This document shows positions 11,901-23,659 of a stretch of DNA of 64,000 bases, in pieces. Source of the DNA: Byssochlamys sp. IMV 00236. Lineage: Eukaryota > Ascomycota > Eurotiomycetes > Eurotiales > Thermoascaceae. The translations under genes were made by a program, and so were the position numbers. Below the pieces are notes generated by a model that searched no databases, was not told where the DNA came from, and saw nothing but the letters and a program-made list of their open reading frames with translations. Position 1 is the first letter of the stretch, and the number at the start of each line of letters is the position of its first letter. Location: the NCBI GenBank assembly GCA_001931875.2, contig MSJH02000476.1, forward strand, positions 1 to 64,000, given 5' to 3'.

Positions 11901-13228
11901 CGTTATCTATGTTCATTGGCTGAATCTCTCGTTCTAGGATCCCCGACGGGCAGCTTTTGAATCCCGAAAGCAGTGCTACGACCTTGTCTTCAAGGTTATC
12001 GTTGCGGTCGACAACACAGCCTCGCAAGACCCAGGAGTGATTGATGGTCAATTCACTATCATTGCTAAGCGGAAAAACGAGGCCTATGGAGTCATTGCGG
12101 ACTCTAAGGATGAGGTTTTCCTGACAAGCTTGTACGATTGGTATCTGGAGCAGGGCTGGAACGACCGTTTACTAGAAGAGAAATCGCCATTCGTCGTCAC
12201 ATATTTGGAACGCAAATCGGCAGACGACATCGCCCATGCCGATCTTCTTTGGAGGTACTACTCACAATCGCAACGCTTCTTCGAAGCCGCAAACGTCCAG
12301 TTCCAGCTAGCCCAGAGCGCATTCACATTGTCTCTGAGTCGGCGAATCGAATATCTTGGTCGCGCCAGGGCAAACGCGTCTGCCCTTACTCCCGACGTTG
12401 GTCGACAGGCTCGTCAGCGACTGTTACAGGAGATTACCACCCTCATCGACGTGGCCAGCATACAGGACGATCTGCTGCAGCGTCTCAAGCAAGATCCGAG
12501 GATTGCCTCTGAGAGGAAAGCTGAAGTCATCAAAGAAGTAGATGGCCCGATCATGGATATCAGCACGGTATGCGCCTTGTTTCTCTCGTCTCAAGATTAC
12601 ACGCTTACAAACAAATTAGATCTTCAACCAATATGCGGATCCCGGTAGCTATTACGACATCTGCCTACAGATCTTCTACCTAGCCGATCATCGCAACACG
12701 GCAGACATCAAATCTACCTGGCAACATCTGCTGCAAGACTTGCACGACGAGACTGTCGAGAGAGGTGAACCACAACCGTACGAAGCAGTCATCGACAAAG
12801 TTAGGAGCCTTGGAAGCCGGCTGCGCATGTCCGAGATCGTCTTTCCCATTCCGATGCTCCTGCCAATGCTGGAGCGCTATGCACTGGAGCATCAGCGCGG
12901 TGTTGGCCCCGCAACATGGGTGGTCGATCTCTTCCTCGACCTCGAAGTCCCTCATGAGACGCTATACACGGTGCTCGAGGCTATGTTCTACAATGATGAG
13001 GCTCCTTTCCATGGGCCCAACCGCCGCTACATCGCCAGTGACCTGCTTTACCTCATACAGCATTGGTTCCACAGCACTGTCCGTATGGGCGGCATTGTCT
13101 TCGGCAGCAACGTGGTGGCTGCACGTGTTTCAGAGACTCTTTCACTCCTCCGAGAGGCTGGTCTTAGCCAAGACTTAATCAGGGTCGTGGATGAATTGCG
13201 GATCAGGATCGAGGATGTTTTGCGATAG
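8933..13228 (+). CDS. NUP170: Nucleoporin NUP170 / Nup155 family
   Basis: Large non-FG scaffold nucleoporin of the inner ring of the nuclear pore complex. Five exons, 8933-9209, 9280-11745, 11794-11882, 11938-12567 and 12620-13228, give 1356 residues, near the family norm. An unstructured N-terminus (MSYPTLTPPRPLPG) leads into QGFSSDYDIPASPSWAPF and the beta-propeller (FAELNHAWVAIDNALYLWDY, then IKGLDIHVFASSDSTGRIFF). A long alpha-solenoid makes up the C-terminal half (SALQEFFKANKSFIEGL, KSADDIAHADLLWRYYSQSQ, GPNRRYIASDLLYLIQHWF). Each splice restores family sequence, for example YLS/QGFSS, FFAG/AIQLS and MDIST/IFNQYADP. The plus strand end at 13228 faces the alcohol dehydrogenase and marks the last housekeeping gene before the accessory island. 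Confidence 0.95.
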
Positions 13229-14387
13229 GTTAGAGATTTGCAATGTCACGATTAGCTATGGAGCTATCCCCACAGATTCTCCCTTTTAACATTCCTGTAT
13301 TGGCGTTTTGAAAGAAAAAGGGTGACCTGGGAGTGCATCGAATATGATGGAGGTTGTTGGTATATGGTCGCCATGTGCAGGAAACCGTGGCAGCCCATTT
13401 CATTTCTGGAATTATTTTCGCGTCTCAAAAATCAAATGATGTCCCGTCATTTCTTATGTGGAATTCCGGAACATGTACCAAGAGCATCCGATTGTTATAC
13501 TATCGTGTCATAATGCTTGTCTTGTGCATCTATAATATTTTTTGAGCAAACGATAATAACGTAGCGGCGGGGGGCTATTGATTCTACCACGAAACTCACC
13601 AAGTATGTACCTACCTAGGTAGGCATTAATGCCCCGAATCGGAAACGTGATCCTTCGGCTGCCGACTGGCCTCGCCTTCCCTGACATCTGCTGTCGCAGC
13701 GGTTTAACATGCGCTATTTGCTTGATTCTAACTCTACATTATGTTTATTCTACCAATATACGACGCGAGCTGATTATGCGAAGACATTTATTTCGAGGGA
13801 GAAATGCTATTTGTGGAAATATTCGAGAATTTAAACTTTTTCACTTTTTCACTTTATTCGTCACAATGGAAGACTAGCATGCATGCATGCGATATAGACC
13901 GGGATCATGGCCCTCTTCTGCGTTTCCTTATATGCCCTCGTCCTCCTAATGATGATGCTCTGGAGCAAGAAGACGAAGAGTCTTGTTCTGAGTAAAACTC
14001 ATCGGGGATTCGACATCTCACAAACTGAAAANNNNNNNNNNNNNNNNNNNNNNNNNNNNNNNNNNNNNNNAAGGAGGAACCAAGACATTTCATGCGATTA
14101 TAGATTATCATTTTTCATGGCATGCAGTCTGATACTATGCGCAATACATGTGTTTGATTGTATAGTGAAAAAAGTGGCTGCTTTCCACCCCTTCTTCTAA
14201 TACTCTATTTGTCCTGCGTTTTGGGCGCATGAAGTATAATTAAGACTCTTTGTAGAGTAGTCAATCACTACCCACTTAATTCGCTAGAGCCTAGGCCGGC
14301 TTCTGACCAGTCATGCAGAACGTAGCTAGAAAGCGCGCGATAGATAGGTCTATCTAGGCCAGTTTAGGATGTGAGAAGAGCTGAAAC
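13229..14387. other. Intergenic region at the left border of the accessory island
   Basis: 1159 bases between convergent NUP170 and the alcohol dehydrogenase, with an assembly gap inside. A short inverted run GTACCTACCTAGGTAGGC lies near 13606. Open frames are short and low in complexity. No gene supported. Confidence 0.6.
14032..14070. other. Assembly gap (39 N)
   Basis: A run of 39 N flanked by A-rich sequence on both sides. The true length is unknown. Confidence 0.99.
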
Positions 14388-15639
14388 TCAGGCAAAGCGA
14401 ATCACGACTTTGTGCTCCCTGTGGTCACTGAAGCGCCGGTAGTACTCAGGTACCTGCTCGATGTCAATGATCGAGCTGACCACGAAACTCGGCGTAGCTC
14501 GTTCAGAGGCAACAAGATCAACAAGCGCTTGCGCGTGTTCCAGCGGCAAGACAATTCCGCTACCCATCGTCAACGCCTTTTCCCAGAGAGAGGAGACTGA
14601 AAGAGGGACCTCCGCAGGTATGCTGGAGGCGCGAGGGGCTCCTCGCGTGCTGTTCTGTCCTCCGGTATAAACGCCCGCGATAGCGATACCTCCTTGGTTC
14701 GCGGTAACGGCGATGAGGTTGCGCGGCACCAGCCCATCATCGCGCTGACCGGCGGCATTGACCGATTCAAACCCCACGCAGTCTAAGGATCTTGTAACAC
14801 CATTCGGTTCTTGAGCCAGGATCTGTTCGACGGGGTCGGAGACATTGAATTGGATAGGTACTGCCCCAATAGAGGCCGCCAGCGCTAGACGGTCAGGCAC
14901 TTGATCCACCGAATACACGCGCGATGCACCACGAAGCAGGGCCGAATACGCTGCTAGAAGGCCCATCGGTCCGGCCCCAAAAACCGCGACAGTGTCGCCC
15001 GGTTGGAAGCCACTGTACGTCAACGCCTGCCAGCCAGTAGTAAAAATATCCGCAATCATCAAGTAGTCCAGTTCTTTGGTGACATTGCCGGTCTGGTTGT
15101 TGAAAGGAATCGGGATGAGGCTCTCATCAGCGAAGGGAACGCGGGCATATTCGGCTGGCACAACAATGTGAGTGGCCTGTTGGGACACGTAGGGAATCAG
15201 AACGTGGAACGGGCCAGGGCATACCTTGCAGACCCCCATAGTCAGGTAGGCCGGTACCAAAAGAGATCGGGTGTTGCTGTCCATAATGGCCACTGTGGGC
15301 GTTGTCCGGGATAATCACATAGTCACCAACTTGGAGGGAGGAGACGGCGCTACCAACTTCCGAGATGTAGCCAACTGCCTCATGACCGAGACCCCATGGG
15401 ACATTGGGAGATCCCATGTAGCCGTGGTAAAAATGGAGATCGGAGCCACAGATGGCTGAAGTAGTGATCCGAACGATTGCATCCGTGTAATTCACGATGC
15501 TGGGAACAGGCATGTCAATAACGGACACATTGTACGGTTGTCCGAACCAGGCTACTGCCCGCATTGTAGCAGCTAGAGTTGCGTTGGGTGACATCAAGAA
15601 TGATAGGGCAATACAAGACGGGAAATATTTGCTACTCAT
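14388..15639 (-). CDS. Secreted-type zinc-dependent alcohol dehydrogenase (MDR superfamily)
   Basis: Medium-chain NAD(P)-dependent alcohol dehydrogenase; substrate unknown. Two exons: complement of 14388-15154 and 15225-15639, 393 residues. The splice GGLQ/AEYARVPFAD uses donor GTATGC and an acceptor at GTGCCAG; a nearer CAACAG acceptor breaks the frame. Catalytic-zinc residues are present (ICGSDLHFYHG and GLGHEAVG), as is the Rossmann motif GAGPMGLLAAYSAL with an acidic residue in YSVDQVPDRL (NAD-like). Two oddities: a hydrophobic N-terminus (CIALSFLMSPNATLAAT) that looks like a secretion signal, and the loss of the four structural-zinc cysteines, replaced by DNAHSGHYGQQHPISFGTG. It has several Asn-X-Ser/Thr sites. 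A truncated paralogue lies at 29645. Confidence 0.87.
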
Positions 15640-16824
15640 ATGTTGGCCTTGGTTAGAACGAATTGGCAGGGTATATAAGCATCGTGGCCCTTTATGTATC
15701 TCTCTAGGGTTTTGTGAGAAGCCTTATCTTGTTGGACAGCTTGGCTGCGTCACTGGAGGCCGAGTGGTTCCACCTGAATCCTCAATCCCGGAAACGTATT
15801 CTCTTTGAGGATTGAAACGGTGGACGATAAATATAAGATCAACCCGTTGACAAGCTCATCTAGGAAGTAATCTAATGGCGGCCCGGGTCAAGACCAATGG
15901 TACCCCCTATCTGTCTTGGCAGAAATGAGAAGACAGGTCCCTGCTTGTCTAAGTGGGACACTTTCTATTCCAACTAGCAGAGGATTTGCAATATGCTGCT
16001 GTTCCGAATGGTTTTGGAGGGAACCAACCAACTGCAACATGTGTGGAGGTCGAAAGACAGGTGGTGAGTCGAATCAGCAGATTCCTGCTAGATGGTGCGA
16101 AGGCTAACTAGCCCTTGGATGTGCTTATATCACAGTAAGATTACCATGGTAGCCGTTCCCACACAGAAGCCAGAGCTATCGGGCTGGTGTATTAATCTTT
16201 GCTTGAGGGGAAAGTCGAAAGTTGATGGGCTTGCCCGTGATGTGTATGCAGCGGCTATATTAGACGTGATTATCTTTTGGTCAAATTGTGTGGAACGACC
16301 AATACAGCACCGCTTACTTCCATCTCGGTGTTCTTGCTGTAAATGGTATAAATATACCAACAAGCTTCAATATCAGCATGGAAACTGGGAGTTATACTTT
16401 CTCAGGGAGGCTAGATGGATAGATGAAGATGCTTGGGTTCCTACCTAAGCTCCTAAAGCTACGTGCCTATATATGCCTTTGACTAGTCCAAAGCGGAATG
16501 TAAAAGGGACATGCCTACAAAGCCCAGGTGATGGGAGTCACCTACAAAAACACTTTAAACAGCAGTCTTCCCGGTGCCCAGTTGAGAATATACCGCTCAA
16601 TCCAACTGGCAGTATTCAGCACTTGCCTTCTAGCAGTGTCTTAGTTTGTAGGTGTATCACACACAAAGTCCTCGCGTACGGCTCATGCAGAATGCTAGTT
16701 AACCATGGAGTAGACTTGCTTACACACTAACGGTAGATCTGCACTGAGTCTCCCTGAATCGTTCTACCAGTAACTCCCTACAGGCCCTGATAGGACAACC
16801 TTTATTGGGAACCAGTAGGGAGGA
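15640..16824. other. Gene-free accessory sequence
   Basis: 1185 bases upstream of the alcohol dehydrogenase and downstream of a reductase relic. A TATATAAG near 15672 is well placed as a TATA box for the minus-strand dehydrogenase start at 15639. Nothing else is supported; the short open frames look random. Confidence 0.5.
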
Positions 16825-17512
<688 letters not shown>

Positions 17513-18075
17513 CAGCTAGATAGCAACATAGGGAATATGTAATTCCACAAAAGTACTATGCTGCAGCTCATATCAGTTATTTCCTCCATTAAGTTCTGCA
17601 TGAGATGGTTAGTTAGTGCTACTTGCATTTATAATCATCCCATAACTTCCTCATGCAGCCTCAGCTGCAGTAGATTCCTGCTTATCAGCCACACCATGGA
17701 GGATGCTTACTACAGTTCAAGTAATCATGAATGCAATACTGGCTTTGACGCAGTTGACCTTGCATACTTGCATACTCTTTAGTTGAGCTGAGATCCTGGT
17801 TCTAATTCAGTCTCGGTGCATTCATAATGGTCAGTTAAGGACCCCACCTGCCAGCTAAAAAAAAAATATAGAGTGCGGGCCTATAATTGTAGAGGCACAG
17901 GAAAAATTCATTGTCGATACTCCTTTATTCTGCATAATGAATCATCTAATGCATATGTGTGATCCTATAATCTCTCACGGACATCGCATATTTGGCTACC
18001 GTTAACCGTATATTCACTAATCCCGAAGCAGCTGAATTCATATTTAAACAAGTACTCTAACTGAAAAATAGTATT
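17513..18075. other. Gene-free AT-rich sequence
   Basis: 563 bases between the reductase relic and the inverted-repeat element. It may include the vanished 5' part of the relic, but no protein similarity can be read. Confidence 0.5.
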
Positions 18076-18421
18076 CAGTAAAACCTGCCTATAACGAATC
18101 ATTTTTTCCAGGCAGTCTAATTTGTTGTATAGAGGATTCGTTGTATGAAAAGTGGGTCTATATTAGTAATATACGTATTGGTAGTGAAATTTTCTAATAA
18201 ATTTCCTTAATTAGTAATTTATGATGAGGTAATTACTGACTAATAAGGTAAATCTGTACTTTTCTATAACGAATCGTATGGGAAAGGTCTGAAAAAATTA
18301 ACAAATTTCGTAGTAGGGAGGAATAACGAATTTTGTATGGGAATTTGATTTTGACACGCTGTCAAATTCGTAATCTAGAGGTATTCGTTATACACGGGTT
18401 CGTTATAGGCAGGTTTTACTG
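18076..18421. mobile_element. Miniature inverted-repeat transposable element (346 bp)
   Basis: The left end starts CAGTAAAACCTGCCTATAAC and the right end is its exact reverse complement; 23 terminal bases match. A TATT tetramer stands immediately outside each end (18072-18075 and 18422-18425), consistent with a target duplication or with a TA duplication typical of Tc1/mariner/pogo elements. The interior is AT-rich, holds repeated TAACGAAT / TTCGTTATA words near both ends, and encodes no protein, so it would need a transposase in trans. The ACAGTA...ACCTG ends are reminiscent of pogo-type elements; the exact family is not certain. Confidence 0.85.
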
Positions 18422-19547
18422 TATTCGACATGTGGATGATATTTACAGGGTTCCGTAGTCGGATGAGTCCATCTATAGATGGCCCACTCCTTAGCGCGTA
18501 ATCCACCTACATTAGCGGAAATTTTCATATTCATACTTTCCGGTAGAAGGGATAGCTCTGGCGATAATTGGTATTGGTTCTAACAGGCCTCACTACCTGC
18601 CACAGGCACAACGGACTGGCTATCGGACGACATGTGGCCGAGGGGTAGACCATGTCCTCGAAACCGGTGGTTCAGGTACATGCTTCCAGTGGCGAACACC
18701 TCGGCAAAGTTTGCATCAATGTTCCGTAATGAAGAACTGCTGAATTTATAAATGGCATCACCAATGGTGGAACGTTACCATACGGGAACAATGGACAAGA
18801 TTTCTCTTTAGGGTTCATTAGAGAAAGAATCAAATGTTCTCTTCTAATACTCATCCGAACGTTGACTGTATTCCCGCTGATTTGTATCATCCATAAGCGG
18901 ACTGCTGATAATTATTGAGAAGCCATAAGTGATGCGACACAAGTAGGAAGTCAGGATACCGAGTATGGCGATTCTATATGTAAAAGGGTAATAGCCCGTT
19001 CCTTGTTTTCATTGAGCTGCAGCAAGTTGAGAACATAGTTTTAGCTAACAGTGTATTACTAGTTCAGCGATCCCAACATAACTAATAGCACAGTTCGAGT
19101 ATATGATGTACAGGAGTTTAGGATCGGCCTTAACGTATATGACACACTAACTAGCACTGAGCCAGATTGGAAGATACTCCAGTAAAGTGGCTACGCCCAT
19201 TGCAGGTATATAATATTAAGAGACTATCTGCTTAAAACCCCCGCGTACTATATGGGAGGGTTGGAGTTCCACTCTCAGGAAAACCATCCAGCGTAGGAAC
19301 CTCGCACAAGAATGAGAACCCGGAGTCTGAGGAAGAATGACCAAGGTAAATCCCATTCATAGGATATGAGGCGCGAGCAATGGGATTGGCCGTGGAGGCA
19401 GGTAATGTGTTCACCGAAAGGCGCTGCTAACAAGACTTAATAAGAATGCTGGACTTAACTATAGCTACTTAAATCAGACGAACTGCATACATGACAGGAA
19501 GCCCAGTGATAACAAGACCAAGGAAGCAAAACATGTTAGTTAGATCG
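18422..19547. other. Gene-free sequence with possible decayed coding traces
   Basis: 1126 bases. Minus-strand frames at 18672-18890 and 19232-19414 look somewhat protein-like (the second contains SGFSFLCEVPTLDGFPESG) but are short, lack upstream exons and are unrecognised. They may be remains of an old gene. Nothing firm can be supported. Confidence 0.4.
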
Positions 19548-20923
19548 TCACGCCTTACGAGGCCGCACTGGCGCAGGATGTGGGGAAACTTCAATCTGAG
19601 CAGACACCTTCGTCAGAAAGACATCTGCTGCCGTGCTGTTGGAAGAATAGTGATCGCGAAAGATAAAATTCATTGGAAAGCCAACATCAAACGGAACCGC
19701 ATTGTCAATTTCAGCCAGGTCCTCATCGGATAGGACCACACTGAGGGCTTCGATATTGGCTTTGAGATGTTCAACCTTCCGCTGCCCGATAATGGGGAAA
19801 ACGTTGGGAGTTTTATGCATCACATACGCAATCGCCTATTCAAGGATTAATTTTCATTTGGGACGTTGCATCAGCTGAGGCGACTCACGATAGCATGGAT
19901 GCTAGTGTTCTTTCTCTTGCTGATTTTCTCCAGTGCTTCAGACACCTTGATGTCATTCTCACTCAGGGCTGAAGCCCTCGCACTTCCAGCATTATGCTCA
20001 CTATTCCGTTGCTCAGCCGACTTAAATTTGCCTTGGCCTAGAGGTGCCCAGGGGGCGATAGCCATTCCTTGGTCACGGCACATAGGGATAATATCTCTCT
20101 CAAGATCTCTGAAACCAGCGTTCCATTTACCTTGATAGACAGAGAACGGTCTTAAGCCATTAGATCGTGCGTAATCATTGGCCTTCACCACGATCCAGGC
20201 TGGAGTGTCCGAGACCCCGAGATACAGTACTTTGCCAGAAGTGATCAGGGCGTTAAGTCCATGCATGACCTCTTCGACGGATGTAGTAAAGTCCCACCAA
20301 TGGACATATAGCAGGTCAATGTAATCAGTCTGAAGCTTCTGCAGACTGTGGTTGACCGAGATTCGCATGCTCTTCGTGGAATTACCCACGAAGTTGGACT
20401 GCAGAGGCTCCGTATCGAAATGTGATGTTCGAAATCCAGTCGTGTACTTGGTTGCGATACTGGCCAGCGGAAGGCGTTAATAACGTATATCGGAATGACA
20501 GTGGCAACAACATACACTAATTGATCTCGATTACCACGTTTCTTGATCCATTCCCCCAGCCACATCTCGGACTCTTCCTGTTGATAGTTGTTTGCGCTGT
20601 GCAAGAACAGCATGTCAGATATGAAGTACGTACAGGTGTGATATTCACTTACGTGTCCAGAAAATTACCGCCCAATTCGTAGAAAGCGTCCAGCACTGCA
20701 AAGGACTGCTCCTTGTTACACTCGCCCATAAACTCCTTCCTGTGTAATGTCACTTATGTTAGCTTCGTTTGCCAATGACCCGCAGGACAGAGAATTACCA
20801 GGCCTCCCCAAAGTTCATCGTTCCAAGACATAGAGGCGATACTTTGATGCCAGCAGAGGGCGCCAGCACTCGGTGATAGCCTAGCAAACTTGCTGGCTTT
20901 GGCGCGAGGGAAAACACAGACAT
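19548..20923 (-). CDS. Aldo/keto reductase, aryl-alcohol dehydrogenase / norsolorinic-acid-reductase type
   Basis: NADPH-dependent reductase of the Aad14/NorB-like AKR group; the real substrate is unknown. Five exons: complement of 19548-19835, 19889-20459, 20516-20596, 20653-20739 and 20799-20923, 383 residues with all phases matching. Early motifs are SPLCLGTMNFGEAW and a catalytic region GGNFLDTANNYQQEESE (Asp and Tyr of the tetrad). The lysine strand is IATKYTTGF, and the catalytic His is in YIDLLYVHWWDFTTSVEEVM. The C-terminal cofactor loop is FPIIGQRKVEHLKANIEAL. Start MSVFSLAPKPASLLGYH is chosen because it gives an intact exon 1. It is the best-preserved member of the oxidoreductase set in the island, and no break was found. 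Confidence 0.88.
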
Positions 20924-21710
20924 CCTTCCAAAAGAAGTTTGTCGTAATCGGCACGGATAGAGTCTGACTTCAGGCTGGTTGGTTTAAGAAAGAACTGTCA
21001 AGTATCATGAAAAAAAGGCCATGTGACAGTTATTATATAAAGCAGCGCATCGGCCGGTGCCTGGGTCACTGGGAAATTACTGTTGATGAATGATTTGAGC
21101 TAGAACTTACGACGTCCGATTGTTATCAGAAATGTCTCAGATGTCTGTCATCCGAATAGCGATGGCTTCCCTCTCAGGATCTCGATTAAACCTCATTAGT
21201 AGAAAGATCGCACCATTACGTAGAGACGAGCCATGGGGAGAATCGAGCAATCCGCCTTTACTAGTGGGGACACCAGTCGAAACCGAAACAGACACATGTA
21301 TCCTGATGACAGACTCTTTCTAGTAGTTGGTGGCGTCGGATTATCCTCCTTTTGCCAAGCCTAGCCATTGTTTCACACTTCATGTATCTAGAGGATTGAT
21401 TGGCAGATACTGTGGCTATCTAGTAATTTAAGATGTAATGTCTGATAATACGGATTGAGGTCAGTGAAGATAATAATAAGTAAGTCCTGATCCACATTGT
21501 CATACCCGTGCATGGAGCTAAATTGGTTCCACCCCCAGCTAATCGCAGTCTATCTAGAATGAAATAGCTTCAACGGGGGAGAGATCTGCTTACGCGCTAA
21601 GGGTGGGGATGTGCTATTGAACTATCAACTACCATGCTGTCCGTTTTGGCAAATACCTAGTTAAGTTCGACAGTAACCACCCACTACTGTCAGGAGATAG
21701 TAATAGATAG
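20924..21710. other. Intergenic region upstream of the aldo/keto reductase
   Basis: 787 bases. A TATATAAAGC near 21034 lies about 110 bases upstream of the minus-strand start, but it reads as a TATA box only on the plus strand. A short plus frame at 21120-21323 is not convincing. Nothing else is seen. Confidence 0.4.
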
Positions 21711-22200
21711 GATCAATGCCGATAGATAAGCTTCTTCGTACTGATGACCTTCCATCCCTTATTTAGCGCATTAATCACCTCTTGCGGGACCAGGCCTCCG
21801 TCGAGAGATCTGATAACGTTCCTATACCCATAGTCAGCATTGAAGTATGCTTAATTGCCAATACCCCCAGTACGTAGTCGACCTCCGTTCACTAATAATT
21901 CCTAAAAACTAGCCTTAGATAACTGAATGTTTGAAAGCAATTATTATAATCATAACGCTGATAGTTAATATTCCTTAAGCCTATAGTGGGGCCAATTTTG
22001 CTAACTACAAATACCCGTATATTATTATTGTGAGAATACTGTCTAATTAATATAGAGATCCCAACTATAGTATTGCTGAAAGCAGAGTAAATGTAGTCCC
22101 ATACATACTTTAATAAAGATCTGGCTTCGCCTAGTTATCCGTTTTTATTACAGACATTGCATATTATCGCTGTCTCCCAGGATTGGTAATTGCTGATGTA
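21711..22200 (-). pseudogene. Highly decayed second copy of the AFAR-type reductase
   Basis: No open frame remains, but the bases match the relic at 16825-17250 at both ends. At 21711 the order is ATCAATGCCGATAGATAAGC followed by the CTTGCGGGACCAGGCCTCCG block, parallel to ATCAGTGCCAATAGATAAGC and CCTGCGGGAGAGGGCCTCCG at 16824-16912. At 22168 the CTCCCAGGATTGGTAATTGC block is identical to the one at 17217. The middle is very AT-rich and unalignable by eye. The pattern suits old duplication followed by repeat-induced point mutation, which I infer from composition only. Confidence 0.75.
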
Positions 22201-22443
22201 CGCACTATCAGGGAGGTCTGGAGAATACACCAAATTATAAACGAAGCATTTAACAGTATAAACCTGGTCAGATAGAAGTATCGGTGACGCAGCTTTCACA
22301 AACTGGGTTTGTAATGTTCATCTACTGTTTGTTCATGGAAAACAATCTTGTGGGAAAGGTAGCGCTGGGGTAATGGAGAGATCCAAAAAGAGACAGCCTA
22401 AATAAACCACTCTTTTTTTTATCTGTACATATAACGCACGGCT
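22201..22443. other. AT-rich spacer
   Basis: 243 bases between the decayed reductase and the short-chain dehydrogenase relic. Contains an eight- to nine-base T run near 22412. No gene. Confidence 0.5.
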
Positions 22444-23320
22444 TCATGGAGAATCGATATCAGTGCTGAGAGAGATATCCTTTACCTCCTCCAGATTCTG
22501 CCTGACTGCATCTAACTTAGCCAGGATCCGAGGAAAACAATCGGACCCAAGCGGCAAGCGAAGTACATGTGTCTTTCCGTTTCCCAGACCAGTCCCCTGA
22601 ATTACATCGAGGATTCGACTGACTGCCTTCACCGGATCACCGGGTTGCTTGCCAGCGAAGGTATCCCAGGTAGCCATAGCAGCGGCCAGGGGTGTCCCTT
22701 CATAATCCCTAATCATACTAGCAGCAGGAAGCCTATGAGACCCGAGGAAATCAGTCCGGAAAGCTCCTGGCTCAACCAGCAAGACTCGAATGGTGAACGG
22801 CTTAAGCTCGACGGAGAGGGATTCCGAAAGGGCTGTATTCGTCGTTGTCAGAGTACACGCAACACAATAGAGATGAGAGTATTCCTGTACGTACCCTCAA
22901 TGGCAAATTTCGACATAGAGTAAGCAGCAGACGAAGGCCCAGCAGTAAAGCCAGCAATGCTGCTTATGTTTACTATGGTACCGCTGTGCTTCGCTCTCAT
23001 GTAAGGGAGGACAGCCTTGATAACGTTAACTGGGCCATAGACGTCAGTGCGGAACTGAAGGTCCAATTCCTCTTCACTAGATCACTCATCAGCATTCAAC
23101 GATAGCGGACAGTCCAAATGGGAACAAGGACAAATCCCGCGTTATTGAAATGCGTTTCCACCCAGCTTTCTATGCGCTCAAGGAGCTGCCCAGCACATTT
23201 TTCCTTGTCCTGCCCGAGAGTTGTGCCCTTGTATCGTTGGTGCGGAAAGACAGAGCTGGCGCGCAGAGAATATCTATCGTATAATAGCTCGGATAAGAAT
23301 GTGATAACCTAGTGGGAATA
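22444..23320 (-). pseudogene. Broken short-chain dehydrogenase/reductase
   Basis: Classical SDR with a good 3' half and a ruined 5' half. The 3' half joins complement 22895-23066 to 22444-22832 by a proper intron (donor GTACGT, acceptor ATACAG). It reads TDVYGPVNVIKAVLPYMRAK, then NISSIAGFTAGPSSAAYSMSKFAIE (catalytic Ser and YxxxK), then PFTIRVLLVEPGAFRTDFLG. Upstream, HFNNAGFVLVPIW (the NNAG motif) is in another frame. An in-frame TGA lies between it and EEELDLQFRTDVYG. The N-terminal nucleotide loop TGxxxGxG is not recognisable, although ALQGAHV near 23360 may be its remnant. Most likely a pseudogene. Confidence 0.75.
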
Positions 23321-23659
23321 TAGGGGTTCAGGCGTTGGACGTGGGCCCCTTGAAGGGCGAATCCTTGCAATATCATCTATCTGGAAATGACTTGTCCCTG
23401 CAATTGGCGAAGCCGCGCGTGCTTTCAATATACCGCGTACGACCCTACGAGATCACGAATAATCACGCACCCACGGTTGTAAATTCATTGATTCTGAAGC
23501 GAATTCACTTCTATAATACTTTCGGGGCAGCTCTCAATATACTGTCGGAGCGCAGCTGATTCTCTACGAGTAACAAGGGCTGAGGCATAGGCAGATGCCA
23601 AGTGATCCAGCATCCGAGCTGCGAACGCATCACTCCTGATGAGTCCAATCAGAGATATA

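Noticed and set aside
14032..14070. Protein frames crossing the N runs (also at 27426 and 49256)
   Set aside because: Translations through N are artefacts; no coding claim can be made across these gaps.
15155..15293. Minus-strand frame running from MAIMDSN into the alcohol dehydrogenase C-terminus as an alternative start
   Set aside because: The correct intron (15155-15224) joins the zinc-binding N-terminal exon in frame; the alternative would lack all catalytic-zinc residues.
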